Source: Hippophae tibetana (Eukaryota > Streptophyta > Magnoliopsida > Rosales > Elaeagnaceae). From it: DNA of 64,000 bases. Under the pieces are notes generated by a model. It was not told the DNA's origin, ran no database searches, and saw nothing but the letters and a program-made list of their open reading frames with translations. Below are positions 34,901-49,487 of this stretch, one piece after another. The DNA lies in assembly GCA_037013495.1 (NCBI GenBank), contig CM072802.1:63225483-63289482 (forward strand), in the 5' to 3' direction. The translations under genes were made by a program, and so were the position numbers. The stretch's first letter is position 1. Every line of letters begins with the position of its first letter.

Positions 34901-37796
34901 AACAGGTGTGCAAAAAATCGCCCAAGAATTCCATCGTTTACACGCGTTTTCCCACGAGGTGTTAGACATGGCTATAAATACCCCACATAGTGGCACCCGA
35001 AAACGAGCATTCCTTGTCATCTTCGTATTTTTACAGTGCCGAACCTGATATTTATTGGTCAATAAATCATAGAGGATTAAAGGAATTGCTTCCAACAAAA
35101 ACTGACTTTTTTGGACAAGTTTCTATTTTAAATGATTTTCCGAGAGTTCAAAAAATAACTTAATATACTTCTCCTGAACATAAGATTATGAAACTTTGCA
35201 GTATGTTATCAAATATTATTACAAACAGGTGTGTAAAAAATCGCCCAAGAATTCCATCGTTTTACATGCGTTTGCCCACGAGGTGTTAGACATGGCTATA
35301 AATACCCCACATAGTGGCACCCGAAAACGAGAATTCCTTGTCATCTTCATATTTTTACAGTGACAAACCTGATATTTCGTGATCAATAAATCATAGAGGA
35401 TGAAAGGAATTGCATCCAACACGAATCGACAATTTTGGACGAATTATCTATTTTTCATGATTTTCCGAGATTTCAAAAAATAACTGAAAATACTTTCCAT
35501 GTCCATAAGATTATGAAACTTTGGATTATGTAATCAAATATTATTCAAAATAGGTGTACAAAAGATCGCTCAAGAATTCCATCGGTTGACACAAGTTTGC
35601 CCACGGGGTGTTAGACATGCCTATCAATGTCCCACATGGTGGCACCCGAAAGCGAGCATTCCTTGCCATTTTCGTATTTTTACAGTGCCAAACCTGATAT
35701 TTCGTGATCAATAAATCATAGAGGATGAAAGGAATTGCGTCCAACAAGAATCAATAATTTTGGACGAATTTTCTATTTTTCCTGATTTCCCGAGTTTTCA
35801 AAAAATAACTAAAAATATTTCCCATGTCCATAAGATTATGAAACTTTGCAGTATGTGATCAAATATTATTCCAAACAGTTGTGCAAAAAATCGTCCAAGA
35901 ATTCCATCGTTTGACACGAGTTTGCCCACGAGGTGTTAGACATGGCTATAAATACCCCACATAGTGGCACCCGAAAACGAGCATTCCTTGTCATCTTCCT
36001 ATTTTTACGGTGCCAAACTTTATATTTCATTATCAATAAATCATAGAGGATGAAAGGAATTGCGTCCAACAAGAATCGACAATTTTGGGCAAATTTTCTA
36101 TTTTTCAAGATTTTCCGAGAGTTCAAAAAATAACTAAAAATACTTCACATGTCCATAAGATTATGAAACTTTGCAGTATGTGATCAAATATTATTCAAAA
36201 GAGGTGTGCAAAAAATAGCCCAAGAATTCCATCGTTTGACACGGGGTGTTAGACATGCCTATCAATGCCACACATGGTGGCACCCGAAAACGAGCATTCC
36301 TTGTTATCTTCGTATTTTTACAGTGGCGAACCAGATATTTATTGATCAATAAATCATAGAGGATTAAAGGAATTGCTTCCAACAAAAACCGACTTTTTTG
36401 GACGAAGTTTCTATTTTAAATGATTTTCCGAGAGTTCAAAAAATAACTTAATATACTTCTCCTGAACATAAGATTATGAAACTTTGCAGTATGTTATCAA
36501 ATATTATTACAAACAGGTGTGCAAAAAATCGCCCAAGAATTCCATCGTTTGACACGCGTTTTCCCACGAGGTGTTAGACATGGCTATAAATACCCCACAT
36601 CGTGGCACCCGAAAACGAGGATTCCTTGTCATCTTCGTATTTTTACAGTGACAAACCTGATATTTCGTGATCAATAAATCATAGAGGATGAAAGGAATTG
36701 CGTCCAACAAGAATCGACAATTTTGGACGAATTATCTATTTTTCATGATTTTCCGAGATTTCAAAAAATAACTGAAAATACTTCTCCTGAACATAAGATT
36801 ATGAAACTTTGCAGTATGTTATCAAATATTATTACAAACAGGTGTGCAAAAAATCGCCCAAGAATTCCATCGTTTAACATGCGTTTGCCCACGGGGTGTT
36901 AGACATGGCTATAAATACCCCACATCGTGGCACCCGAAAGCGAGCATTCCTTGTCATTTTCGTATTTTTACAGTGCCAAACCTGATATTTCATTATCAAT
37001 AAATCGTAGAGGATGAAAGGAATTGCGTCTGACAAGAATCGAAAATTTTGGACAAATTTTCTATTTTTGAAGATTTTCCGAGAGTTCAAAAAATAAATAA
37101 AAATACTTCACATGTCCATAAGATTATGAAACTTTGCAGTATGTGATCAAATATTATTCCAAACAGGTGTGAAAAAAATCGCCCAAGAATTCCATGGTTT
37201 CACACGAGTTTGCCCACGGGGTGTTAGACATGCCTATCAATGCCCCACATGGTGGCACCCGAAAGCGAGCATTCCTTGTCATCTTCGTATTTTTACAGTG
37301 CCGAACCTGATATTTATTGATCAATAAATCATAGAGGATTAAAGGAATTGCTTCCAACAAAAACCGACTTTTTTGGACGAAGTTTCTATTTTAAATGATT
37401 TTCCGAGAGTTCAAAAAATAACTTAATATACTTCTCCTGAACATAAGATTATGAAACTTTGCAGTATGTTATCAAATATTATTACAAACAGGTGTGCAAA
37501 AAATCGCCCAAGAATTCCATCGTTTGACACGCGTTTTCCCACGAGGTGTTAGACATGGCTATAAATACCCCACATAGTGGCACCCGAAAACGAGCATTCC
37601 TTGTTATCTTCGTATCTTTACAGTGCCGAACCTGATATTTATTGATCAATAATTCATAGAGGATTAAAGGAATTGCTTCCAACAAAAACCGACTTTTTTG
37701 GACGAAGTTTCTATTTTAAATGATTTTCCGAGAGTTCAAAAAATAACTTAATATACTTCTCCTGAACATAAGATTATGAAACTTTGCAGTATGTTA
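31975..37796. repeat. two tandem copies of a 9-monomer higher-order repeat (2911 bp each)
   Basis: Types F-G-H-I-J-B-C-D-E at 31975-34885 recur in the same order at 34886-37796 with a constant 2911-bp offset. Shared private marks include a 12-bp deletion in J (near 33330 and 36241), AAAAGATCGCTC in H (32651 and 35562) and GCGTCTGACAAG in C (34113 and 37024). Copies are nearly identical, so this is a recent event. Confidence 0.93.
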
Positions 37797-40394
37797 TCAA
37801 ATATTATTACAAACAGGTGTGCAAAAAATCGTCCAAGAATTCCATCGTTTGGACGAGTTTGCCCACGGGGTGTTAGACATGCCTATCAATGCCCCACATG
37901 GTGGCACCCGAAAACGAGCATTCCTTGTCATCTTCGTATTTTTACAGTTCCGAACCTGATATTTATTGATCAATAAATCATAGAGGATTAAAGGAATTGC
38001 TTCCAACAAAAACCGACTTTTTTGGACGAAGTTTCTATTTTAAATGATTTTCCGAGAGTTCAAAAAATAACTTAATATACTTCTCCTGAACATAAGATTA
38101 TGAAACTTTGCAGTATGTTATCAAATATTATTACAAACAGGTGTGCAAAAAATCGCCCAAGAATTCCATCGTTTGACACGCGTTTTCCCACGAGGTGTTA
38201 GACATGGCTATAAATACCCCACATCGTGGCACCCGAAAACGAGGATTCCTTGTCATCTTCGTATTTTTACAGTGACAAACCTGATATTTCGTGATCAATA
38301 AATCATAGAGGATGAAAGGAATTGCGTCCAACAAGAATCGACAATTTTGGACGAATTATCTATTTTTCATGATTTTCCGAGATTTCAAAAAATAACTGAA
38401 AATACTTCTCCTGAACATAAGATTATGAAACTTTGCAGTATGTTATCAAATATTATTACAAACAGGTGTGCAAAAAATCGCCCAAGAATTCCATCGTTTG
38501 ACATGCGTTTGCCCACGGGGTGTTAGACATGGCTATAAATACCCCACATCGTGGCACCCGAAAGCGAGCATTCCTTGTCATTTTCGTATTTTTACAGTGC
38601 CAAACCTGATATTTCATTATCAATAAATCGTAGAGGATGAAAGGAATTGCGTCTGACAAGAATCGAAAATTTTGGACAAATTTTCTATTTTTGAAGATTT
38701 TCCGAGAGTTCAAAAAATAAATAAAAATACTTCACATGTCCATAAGATTATGAAACTTTGCAGTATGTGATCAAATATTATTCCAAACAGGTGTGAAAAA
38801 AATCGCCCAAGAATTCCATGGTTTCACACGAGTTTGCCCACGGGGTGTTAGACATGCCTATCAATGCCCCACATGGTGGCACCCGAAAGCGAGCATTCCT
38901 TGTCATCTTCGTATTTTTACAGTGCCGAACCTGATATTTATTGATCAATAAATCATAGAGGATTAAAGGAATTGCTTCCAACAAAAACCGACTTTTTTGG
39001 ACGAAGTTTCTATTTTAAATGATTTTCCGAGAGTTCAAAAAATAACTTAATATACTTCTCCTGAACATAAGATTATGAAACTTTGCAGTATGTTATCAAA
39101 TATTATTACAAACAGGTGTGCAAAAAATCGTCCAAGAATTCCATCGTTTGGACGAGTTTGCCCACGGGGTGTTAGACATGCCTATCAATGCCCCACATGG
39201 TGGCACCCGAAAACGAGCATTCCTTGTCATCTTCGTATTTTTACAGTTCCGAACCTGATATTTATTGATCAATAAATCATAGAGGATTAAAGGAATTGCT
39301 TCCAACAAAAACCGACTTTTTTGGACGAAGTTTCTATTTTAAATGATTTTCCGAGAGTTCAAAAAATAACTTAATATACTTCTCCTGAACATAAGATTAT
39401 GAAACTTTGCAGTATGTTATCAAATATTATTACAAACAGGTGTGCAAAAAATCGCCCAAGAATTCCATCGTTTGACACGCGTTTTCCCACGAGGTGTTAG
39501 ACATGGCTATAAATACCCCACATCGTGGCACCCGAAAACGAGGATTCCTTGTCATCTTCGTATTTTTACAGTGACAAACCTGATATTTCGTGATCAATAA
39601 ATCATAGAGGATGAAAGGAATTGCGTCCAACAAGAATCGACAATTTTGGACGAATTATCTATTTTTCATGATTTTCCGAGATTTCAAAAAATAACTGAAA
39701 ATACTTCTCCTGAACATAAGATTATGAAACTTTGCAGTATGTTATCAAATATTATTACAAACAGGTGTGCAAAAAATCGCCCAAGAATTCCATCGTTTGA
39801 CATGCGTTTGCCCACGGGGTGTTAGACATGGCTATAAATACCCCACATCGTGGCACCCGAAAGCGAGCATTCCTTGTCATTTTCGTATTTTTACAGTGCC
39901 AAACCTGATATTTCATTATCAATAAATCGTAGAGGATGAAAGGAATTGCGTCCGACAAGAATCGAAAATTTTGGACAAATTTTCTATTTTTGAAGATTTT
40001 CCGAGAGTTCAAAAAATAAATAAAAATACTTCACATGTCCATAAGATTATGAAACTTTGCAGTATGTGATCAAATATTATTCCAAACAGGTGTGAAAAAA
40101 ATCGCCCAAGAATTCCATGGTTTCACACGAGTTTGCCCACGGGGTGTTAGACATGCCTATCAATGCCCCACATGGTGGCACCCGAAAGCGAGCATTCCTT
40201 GTCATCTTCGTATTTTTACAGTGCCGAACCTGATATTTATTGATCAATAAATCATAGAGGATTAAAGGAATTGCTTCCAACAAAAACCGACTTTTTTGGA
40301 CGAAGTTTCTATTTTAAATGATTTTCCGAGAGTTCAAAAAATAACTTAATATACTTCTCCTGAACATAAGATTATGAAACTTTGCAGTATGTTA
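37797..40394. repeat. two tandem copies of a 4-monomer higher-order repeat (1299 bp each)
   Basis: A-B-C-D at 37797, 38131, 38456 and 38778 recurs at 39096, 39430, 39755 and 40077. A carries the rare TTTACAGTTCCGAACC; D carries GTGTGAAAAAAATCGCCC and CATGGTTTCACACG. One difference is GTCTGAC against GTCCGAC in C (38652 and 39951). Confidence 0.92.
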
Positions 40395-42996
40395 TCAAAT
40401 ATTATTATAAACAGGTGTGCAAAAAATCGCCCAAGAATTCCATCGTTTGACACGCGTTTTCCCACGAGGTGTTAGACATGGCTATAAATACCCCACATAG
40501 TGGCACCCGAAAACGAGCATTCCTTGTTATCTTCGTATTTTTACAGTGCCGAACCTGATATTTATTGATCAATAAATCATAGAGGATTAAAGGAATTGCT
40601 TCCAACAAAAACCGACTTTTTTGGACGAAGTTTCTATTTTAAATGATTTTCCGAGAGTTCAAAAAATAACTTAATATACTTCTCCTGAACATAAGATTAT
40701 GAAACTTTGCAGTATGTTATCAAATATTATTACAAACAGGTGTGCAAAAAATCGTCCAAGAATTCCATCGTTTGGACGAGTTTGCCCACGGGGTGTTAGA
40801 CATGCCTATCAATGCCCCACATGGTGGCACCCGAAAACGAGCATTCCTTGTCATCTTCGTATTTTTATAGTTCCGAACCTGATATTTATTGATCAATAAA
40901 TCATAGAGGATTAAAGGAATTGCTTCCAACAAAAACCGACTTTTTTGGACGAAGTTTCTATTTTAAATGATTTTCCGAGAGTTCAAAAAATAACTTAATA
41001 TACTTCTCCTGAACATAAGATTATGAAACTTTGCAGTATGTTATCAAATATTATTACAAACAGGTGTGCAAAAAATCGTCCATGAATTCCATCGTTTGGA
41101 CGAGTTTGCCCACGGGGTGTTAGACATGCCTATCAATGCCCCACATGGTGGCACCCGAAAACGAGCATTCCTTGTCATATTCGTATTTTTACAGTGCCGA
41201 ACCTGATATTTATTGATCAATAAATCATAGAGGATTGAAGGAATTGCTTCCAACAAAAACCGACTTTTTTGGACAAGTTTCTATTTTAAATGATTTTCCG
41301 AGAGTTCAAAAAATAACTTAATATACTTCTCCTGAACATAAGATTATGAAACTTTGCAGTATGTTATCAAATATTATTCCAAACAGTTGTGCAAAAAATC
41401 GTCCAAGAATTCCATCGTTTGACACGAGTTTGCCCACGAGGTGTTAAACATGGCTATAAATACCCCACATAGTGGCACCCGAAAACGAGCATTCCTTGTC
41501 ATCTTCCTATTTTTACGGTGCCAAACTTGATATTTCATTATCAATAAATCATAGAGGATGAAAGGAATTGCGTCCAACAAGAATCGACAATTTTGGGCAA
41601 ATTTTCTATTTTTCAAGATTTTCCGAGAGTTCAAAAAATAACTAAAAATACTTCACATGTCCATAAGATTATGAAACTTTGCAGTATGTGATCAAATATT
41701 ATTCAAAACAGGTGTGCAAAAAATCGCCCAAGAATTCCATCATTTGACATGAGTTTAGCCACGGGGTGTTAGACATGCCTATCAATGCCACACATGGTGG
41801 CACCCGAAAACGAGCATTCCTTGTCATCTTCGTATTTTTACAGTGCCGAACCTGATATTTATTGATCAATAAATCATAGAGGATTGAAGGAATTGCTTCC
41901 AACAAAAACCGACTTTTTTGGACAAGTTTCTATTTTAAATGATTTTCCGAGATTTCAAAAAATAACTTAATATACTTCTCCTGAACATAAGATTATGAAA
42001 CTTTGCAGTATGTTATCAAATATTATTCCAAACAGTTGTGCAAAAAAACGTCCAAGAATTCCATCGTTTGACACGAGTTTGCCCACGAGGTGTTAGACAT
42101 GGCTATAAATACCCCACATAGTGGCACCCGAAAACGAGCATTCCTTGTCATATTCGTATTTTTACAGTGCCGAACCTGATATTTATTGATCAATAAATCA
42201 TAGAGGATTGAAGGAATTGCTTCCAACAAAAACCGACTTTTTTGGACGAATTTTCTATTTTTCCTGATTTCCCGAGTTTTCAAAAAATAACTAAAAATAT
42301 TTCCCATGTCCATAAGATTATGAAACTTTGCAGTATGTGATCAAATATTATTCCAAACAGTTGTGCAAAAAATCGTCCAAGAATTCCATCGTTTGACACG
42401 AGTTTGCCCACGAGGTGTTAGACATGCCTATCAATGCCACACATAGTGGCACCCGAAAACGAGCATTCCTTGTCATCTTCCTATTTTTACGGTGCCAAAC
42501 TTTATATTTCATTATCAATAAATCATAGAGGATGAAAGGAATTGCGTCCAACAAGAATCGACAATTTTGGGCAAATTTTCTATTTTTCAAGATTTTCCGA
42601 GAGTTCAAAAAATAACTAAAAATACTTCACATGTCCATAAGATTATGAAACTTTGCAGTATGTGATCAAATATTATTCAAAACAGGTGTGCAAAAAATCG
42701 CCCAAGAATTCCATCATTTGACATGAGTTTAGCCACGGGGTGTTAGACATGCCTATCAATGCCACACATGGTGGCACCCGAAAACGAGCATTCCTTGTCA
42801 TCTTCGTATTTTTACAGTGCCGAACCTGATATTTATTGATCAATAAATCATAGAGGATTGAAGGAATTGCTTCCAACAAAAACCGACTTTTTTGGACAAG
42901 TTTCTATTTTAAATGATTTTCCGAGAGTTCAAAAAATAACTTAATATACTTCTCCTGAACATAAGATTATGAAACTTTGCAGTATGTTATCAAATA
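40395..42996. repeat. satellite segment: E-A-A then alternating I/J/K monomers
   Basis: Type E at 40405, A at 40720 and 41044, then I (41374), J (41699), K (42023), I (42348) and J (42673). K is a hybrid-looking monomer: its left half matches I and its right half matches the palindrome-bearing types before ending like H, as if an exchange occurred inside the unit. The I-J-K-I order here recurs at 44295-45529 (offset 2921 bp). Confidence 0.8.
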
Positions 42997-45900
42997 TTAT
43001 TCCAAACAGTTGTGCAAAAAATCGTCCAAGAATTCCATCGTTTGACACGAGTTTGCCCACGAGGTGTTAGACATGGCTATAAATACCCCACATAGTGGCA
43101 CCCGAAAACGAGCATTCCTTGTCATCTTCCTATTTTTACGGTGCCAAACTTGATATTTCATTATCAATAAATCATAGAGGATGAAAGGAATTGCGTCCAA
43201 CAAGAATCGACAATTTTGTGCAAATTTTCTATTTTTCAAGATTTTCCGAGAGTTCAAAAAATAACTAAAAATACTTCACATGTCCATAAGATTATGAAAC
43301 TTTGCAGTATGTGATCAAATATTATTCAAAACAGGTGTGCAAAAAATCGCCCAAGAATTCCATCGTTTGACATGAGTTTAGCCACGGGGTGTTAGACATG
43401 CCTATCAATGCCACACATGGTGGCACCCGAAAACGAGCATTCCTTGTCATCTTCGTATTTTTACAGTGGCGAACCTGATATTTATTGATCAATAAATCAT
43501 AGAGGATTAAAGGAATTGCTTCCAACAAAAACCGACTTTTTTGGACAAGTTTCTATTTTAAATGATTTTCCGAGAGTTCAAAAAATAACTTAATATACTT
43601 CTCCTGAACATAAGATTAAGAAACTTTGCAGTATGTTATCAAATATTATTCCAAACAGTTGTGCAAAAAATCGTCCAAGAATTCCATCGTTTGACACGAG
43701 TTTGCCCACGAGGTGTTAGACATGGCTATAAATACCCCACATAGTGGCACCCGAAAACGAGCATTCCTTGTCATCTTCCTATTTTTACGGTGCCAAACTT
43801 GATATTTCATTATCAATAAATCATAGAGGATGAAAGGAATTGCGTCCAACAAGAATCGACAATTTTGGGCAAATTTTCTATTTTTCAAGATTTTCCGAGA
43901 GTTCAAAAAATAACTAAAAATACTTCACATGTCCATAAGATTATGAAACTTTGCAGTATGTGATCAAATATTATTCCAAATAGGTGTGAAAAAAATCGCC
44001 CAAGAATTCCATGGTTTCACACGAGTTTGCCCACGGGGTGTTAGACATGGCTATAAATACCCCACATAGTGGCACCCGAAAACGAGCATTCCTTGTCATC
44101 TTCGTATTTTTACAGTGCCGAACCTGATATTTATTGATCAATAAATCATAGAGGATTGAAGGAATTGCTTCCAACAAAAACCGACTTTTTTGGACAAGTT
44201 TCTATTTTAAATGATTTTCCGAGAGTTCAAAAAATAACTTAATATACTTCTCCTGAACATAAGATTATGAAACTTTGCAGTATGTTATCAAATATTATTC
44301 CAAACAGTTGTGCAAAAAATCGTCCAAGAATTCCATCGTTTGACACGAGTTTGCCCACGAGGTGTTAGACATGGCTATAAATACCCCACATAGTGGCACC
44401 CGAAAACGAGCATTCCTTGTCATCTTCCTATTTTTACGGTGCCAAACTTGATATTTCATTATCAATAAATCATAGAGGATGAAAGGAATTGCGTCCAACA
44501 AGAATCGACAATTTTGGGCAAATTTTCTATTTTTCAAGATTTTCCGAGAGTTCAAAAAATAACTAAAAATACTTCACATGTCCATAAGATTATGAAACTT
44601 TGCAGTATGTGATCAAATATTATTCAAAACAGGTGTGCAAAAAATCGCCCAAGAATTCCATCATTTGACATGAGTTTAGCCACGGGGTGTTAGACATGCC
44701 TATCAATGCCACACATGGTGGCACCCGAAAACGAGCATTCCTTGTCATCTTCGTATTTTTACAGTGCCGAACCTGATATTTATTGATCAATAAATCATAG
44801 AGGATTGAAGGAATTGCTTCCAACAAAAACCGACTTTTTTGGACAAGTTTCTATTTTAAATGATTTTCCGAGATTTCAAAAAATAACTTAATATACTTCT
44901 CCTGAACATAAGATTATGAAACTTTGCAGTATGTTATCAAATATTATTCCAAACAGTTGTGCAAAAAATCGTCCAAGAATTCCATCGTTTGACACGAGTT
45001 TGCCCACGAGGTGTTAGACATGGATATAAATACCCCACATAGTGGCACCCGAAAACGAGCATTCCTTGTCATATTCGTATTTTTACAGTGCCGAACCTGA
45101 TATTTATTGATCAATAAATCATAGAGGATTGAAGGAATTGCTTCCAACAAAAACCGACTTTTTTGGACGAATTTTCTATTTTTCCTGATTTCCCGAGTTT
45201 TCAAAAAATAACTAAAAATATTTCCCATGTCCATAAGATTATGAAACTTTGCAGTATGTGATCAAATATTATTCCAAACAGTTGTGCAAAAAATCGTCCA
45301 AGAATTCCATCGTTTGACACGAGTTTGCCCACGAGGTGTTAGACATGGCTATAAATACCCCACATAGTGGCACCCGAAAACGAGCATTCCTTGTCATCTT
45401 CCTATTTTTACGGTGCCAAACTTTATATTTCATTATCAATAAATCATAGAGGATGAAAGGAATTGCGTCCAACAAGAATCGACAATTTTGGGCAAATTTT
45501 CTATTTTTCAAGATTTTCCGAGAGTTCAAAAAATAACTAAAAATACTTCACATGTCCATAAGATTATGAAACTTTGCAGTATGTGATCAAATATTATTCA
45601 AAACAGGTGTGCAAAAAATCGCCCAAGAATTCCATCGTTTGACATGAGTTTAGCCACGGGGTGTTAGACATGCCTATCAATGCCACACATGGTGGCACCC
45701 GAAAACGAGCATTCCTTGTCATCTTCGTATTTTTACAGTGCCGAACCTGATATTTATTGATCAATAAATCATAGAGGATTAAAGGAATTGCTTCCAACAA
45801 AAACCGACTTTTTTGGACAAGTTTCTATTTTAAATGATTTTCCGAGAGTTCAAAAAATAACTTAATATACTTCTCCTGAACATAAGATTATGAAACTTTG

Positions 45901-48900
45901 CAGTATGTTATCAAATATTATTCCAAACAGTTGTGCAAAAAATCGTCCAAGAATTCCATCGTTTGACACGAGTTTGCCCACGAGGTGTTAGACATGGCTA
46001 TAAATACCCCACATAGTGGCACCCGAAAACGAGCATTCCTTGTCATCTTCCTATTTTTACGGTGCCAAACTTGATATTTCATTATCAATAAATCATAGAG
46101 GATGAAAGGAATTGCGTCCAACAAGAATCGACAATTTTGGGCAAATTTTCTATTTTTCAAGATTTTCCGAGAGTTCAAAAAATAACTAAAAATACTTCAC
46201 ATGTCCATAAGATTATGAAACTTTGCAGTATGTGATCAAATATTATTCCAAATAGGTGTGAAACAAATCGCCCAAGAATTCCATGGTTTCACACGAGTTT
46301 GCCCACGGGGTGTTAGACATGGCTATAAATACCCCACATAGTGGCACCCGAAAACGAGCATTCCTTGTCATCTTCGTATTTTTACAGTGCCGAACCTGAT
46401 ATTTATTGATCAATAAATCATAGAGGATTGAAGGAATTGCTTCCAACAAAAACCGACTTTTTTGGACAAGTTTCTATTTTAAATGATTTTCCGAGAGTTC
46501 AAAAAATAACTTAATATACTTCTCCTGAACATAAGATTATGAAACTTTGCAGTATGTTATCAAATATTATTCCAAACAGTTGTGCAAAAAATCGTCCAAG
46601 AATTCCATCGTTTGACACGAGTTTGCCCACGAGGTGTTAGACATGGCTATAAATACCCCACATAGTGGCACCCGAAAACGAGCATTCCTTGTCATCTTCC
46701 TATTTTTACGGTGCCAAACTTGATATTTCATTATCAATAAATCATAGAGGATGAAAGGAATTGCGTGTAACAAGAATCGACAATTTTGGGCAAATTTTCT
46801 ATTTTTCAAGATTTTCCGAGAGTTCAAAAAATAACTAAAAATACTTCACATGTCCATAAGATTATGAAACTTTGCAGTATGTGATCAAATATTATTCAAA
46901 ACAGGTGTGCAAAAAATCGCCCAAGAATTCCATCATTTGACATGAGTTTAGCCACGGGGTGTTAGACATGCCTATCAATGCCACACATGGTGGCACCCGA
47001 AAACGAGCATTCCTTGTCATCTTCGTATTTTTACAGTGCCGAACCTGATATTTATTGATCAATAAATCATAGAGGATTGAAGGAATTGCTTCCAACAAAA
47101 ACCGACTTTTTTGGACAAGTTTCTATTTTAAATGATTTTCCGAGATTTCAAAAAATAACTTAATATACTTCTCCTGAACATAAGATTATGAAACTTTGCA
47201 GTATGTTATCAAATATTATTCCAAACAGTTGTGCAAAAAATCGTCCAAGAATTCCATCGTTTGACACGAGTTTGCCCACGAGGTGTTAGACATGGCTATA
47301 AATACCCCACATAGTGGCACCCGAAAACGAGCATTCCTTGTCATATTCGTATTTTTACAGTGCCGAACCTGATATTTATTGATCAATAAATCATAGAGGA
47401 TTGAAGGAATTGCTTCCAACAAAAACCGACTTTTTTGGACGAATTTTCTATTTTTCCTGATTTCCCGAGTTTTCAAAAAATAACTAAAAATATTTCCCAT
47501 GTCCATAAGATTATGAAACTTTGCAGTATGTGATCAAATATTATTCCAAACAGTTGTGCAAAAAATCGTCCAAGAATTCCATCGTTTGACACGAGTTTGC
47601 CCACGAGGTGTTAGACATGGCTATAAATACCCCACATAGTGGCACCCGAAAACGAGCATTCCTTGTCATCTTCCTATTTTTACGGTGCCAAACTTTATAT
47701 TTCATTATCAATAAATCATAGAGGATGAAAGGAATTGCGTCCAACAAGAATCGACAATTTTGGGCAAATTTTCTATTTTTCAAGATTTTCCGAGAGTTCA
47801 AAAAATAACTAAAAATACTTCACATGTCCATAAGATTATGAAACTTTGCAGTATGTGATCAAATATTATTCAAAACAGGTGTGCAAAAAATCGCCCAAGA
47901 ATTCCATCATTTGACATGAGTTTAGCCACGGGGTGTTAGACATGCCTATCAATGCCACACATGGTGGCACCCGAAAACGAGCATTCCTTGTCATCTTCGT
48001 ATTTTTACAGTGCCGAACCTGATATTTATTGATCAATAAATCATAGAGGATTGAAGGAATTGCTTCCAACAAAAACCGACTTTTTTGGACAAGTTTCTAT
48101 TTTAAATGATTTTCCGAGAGTTCAAAAAATAACTTAATATACTTCTCCTGAACATAAGATTATGAAACTTTGCAGTATGTTATCAAATATTATTCCAAAC
48201 AGTTGTGCAAAAAATCGTCCAAGAATTCCATCGTTTGACACGAGTTTGCCCACGAGGTGTTAGACATGGCTATAAATACCCCACATAGTGGCACCCGAAA
48301 ACGAGCATTCCTTGTCATCTTCCTATTTTTACGGTGCCAAACTTGATATTTCATTATCAATAAATCATAGAGGATGAAAGGAATTGCGTCCAACAAGAAT
48401 CGACAATTTTGGGCAAATTTTCTATTTTTCAAGATTTTTCGAGAGTTCAAAAAATAACTAAAAATACTTCACATGTCCATAAGATTATGAAACTTTGCAG
48501 TATGTGATCAAATATTATTCCAAATAGGTGTGAAACAAATCGCCCAAGAATTCCATGGTTTCACACGAGTTTGCCCACGGGGTGTTAGACATGGCTATAA
48601 ATACCCCACATAGTGGCACCCGAAAACGAGCATTCCTTGTCATCTTCGTATTTTTACAGTGCCGAACCTGATATTTATTGATCAATAAATCATAGAGGAT
48701 TGAAGGAATTGCTTCCAACAAAAACCGACTTTTTTGGACAAGTTTCTATTTTAAATGATTTTCCGAGAGTTCAAAAAATAACTTAATATACTTCTCCTGA
48801 ACATAAGATTATGAAACTTTGCAGTATGTTATCAAATATTATTCCAAACAGTTGTGCAAAAAATCGTCCAAGAATTCCATCGTTTGACACGAGTTTGCCC

Positions 48901-49487
48901 ACGAGGTGTTAGACATGGCTATAAATACCCCACATAGTGGCACCCGAAAACGAGCATTCCTTGTCATCTTCCTATTTTTACGGTGCCAAACTTGATATTT
49001 CATTATCAATAAATCATAGAGGATGAAAGGAATTGCGTGTAACAAGAATCGACAATTTTGGGCAAATTTTCTATTTTTCAAGATTTTCCGAGAGTTCAAA
49101 AAATAACTAAAAATACTTCACATGTCCATAAGATTATGAAACTTTGCAGTATGTGATCAAATATTATTCAAAACAGGTGTGCAAAAAATCGCCCAAGAAT
49201 TCCATCATTTGACATGAGTTTAGCCACGGGGTGTTAGACATGCCTATCAATGCCACACATGGTGGCACCCGAAAACGAGCATTCCTTGTCATCTTCGTAT
49301 TTTTACAGTGCCGAACCTGATATTTATTGATCAATAAATCATAGAGGATTGAAGGAATTGCTTCCAACAAAAACCGACTTTTTTGGACAAGTTTCTATTT
49401 TAAATGATTTTCCGAGAGTTCAAAAAATAACTTAATATACTTCTCCTGAATATAAGATTATGAAACTTTGCAGTATGTTATCAAATA
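42997..49487. repeat. ~2.9 copies of a 7-monomer higher-order repeat (2272 bp)
   Basis: The order I-J-I-D'-I-J-K repeats with an exact 2272-bp step: 42997/45269/47541, 43646/45918/48190, 43971/46243/48515, 44295/46567/48839, 44944/47216. The second and third copies share private marks that the first lacks (GTGTGAAACAAATCGCC at 46257 and 48529; TTGCGTGTAACAAG at 46761 and 49033), so they are the youngest pair. Confidence 0.9.
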
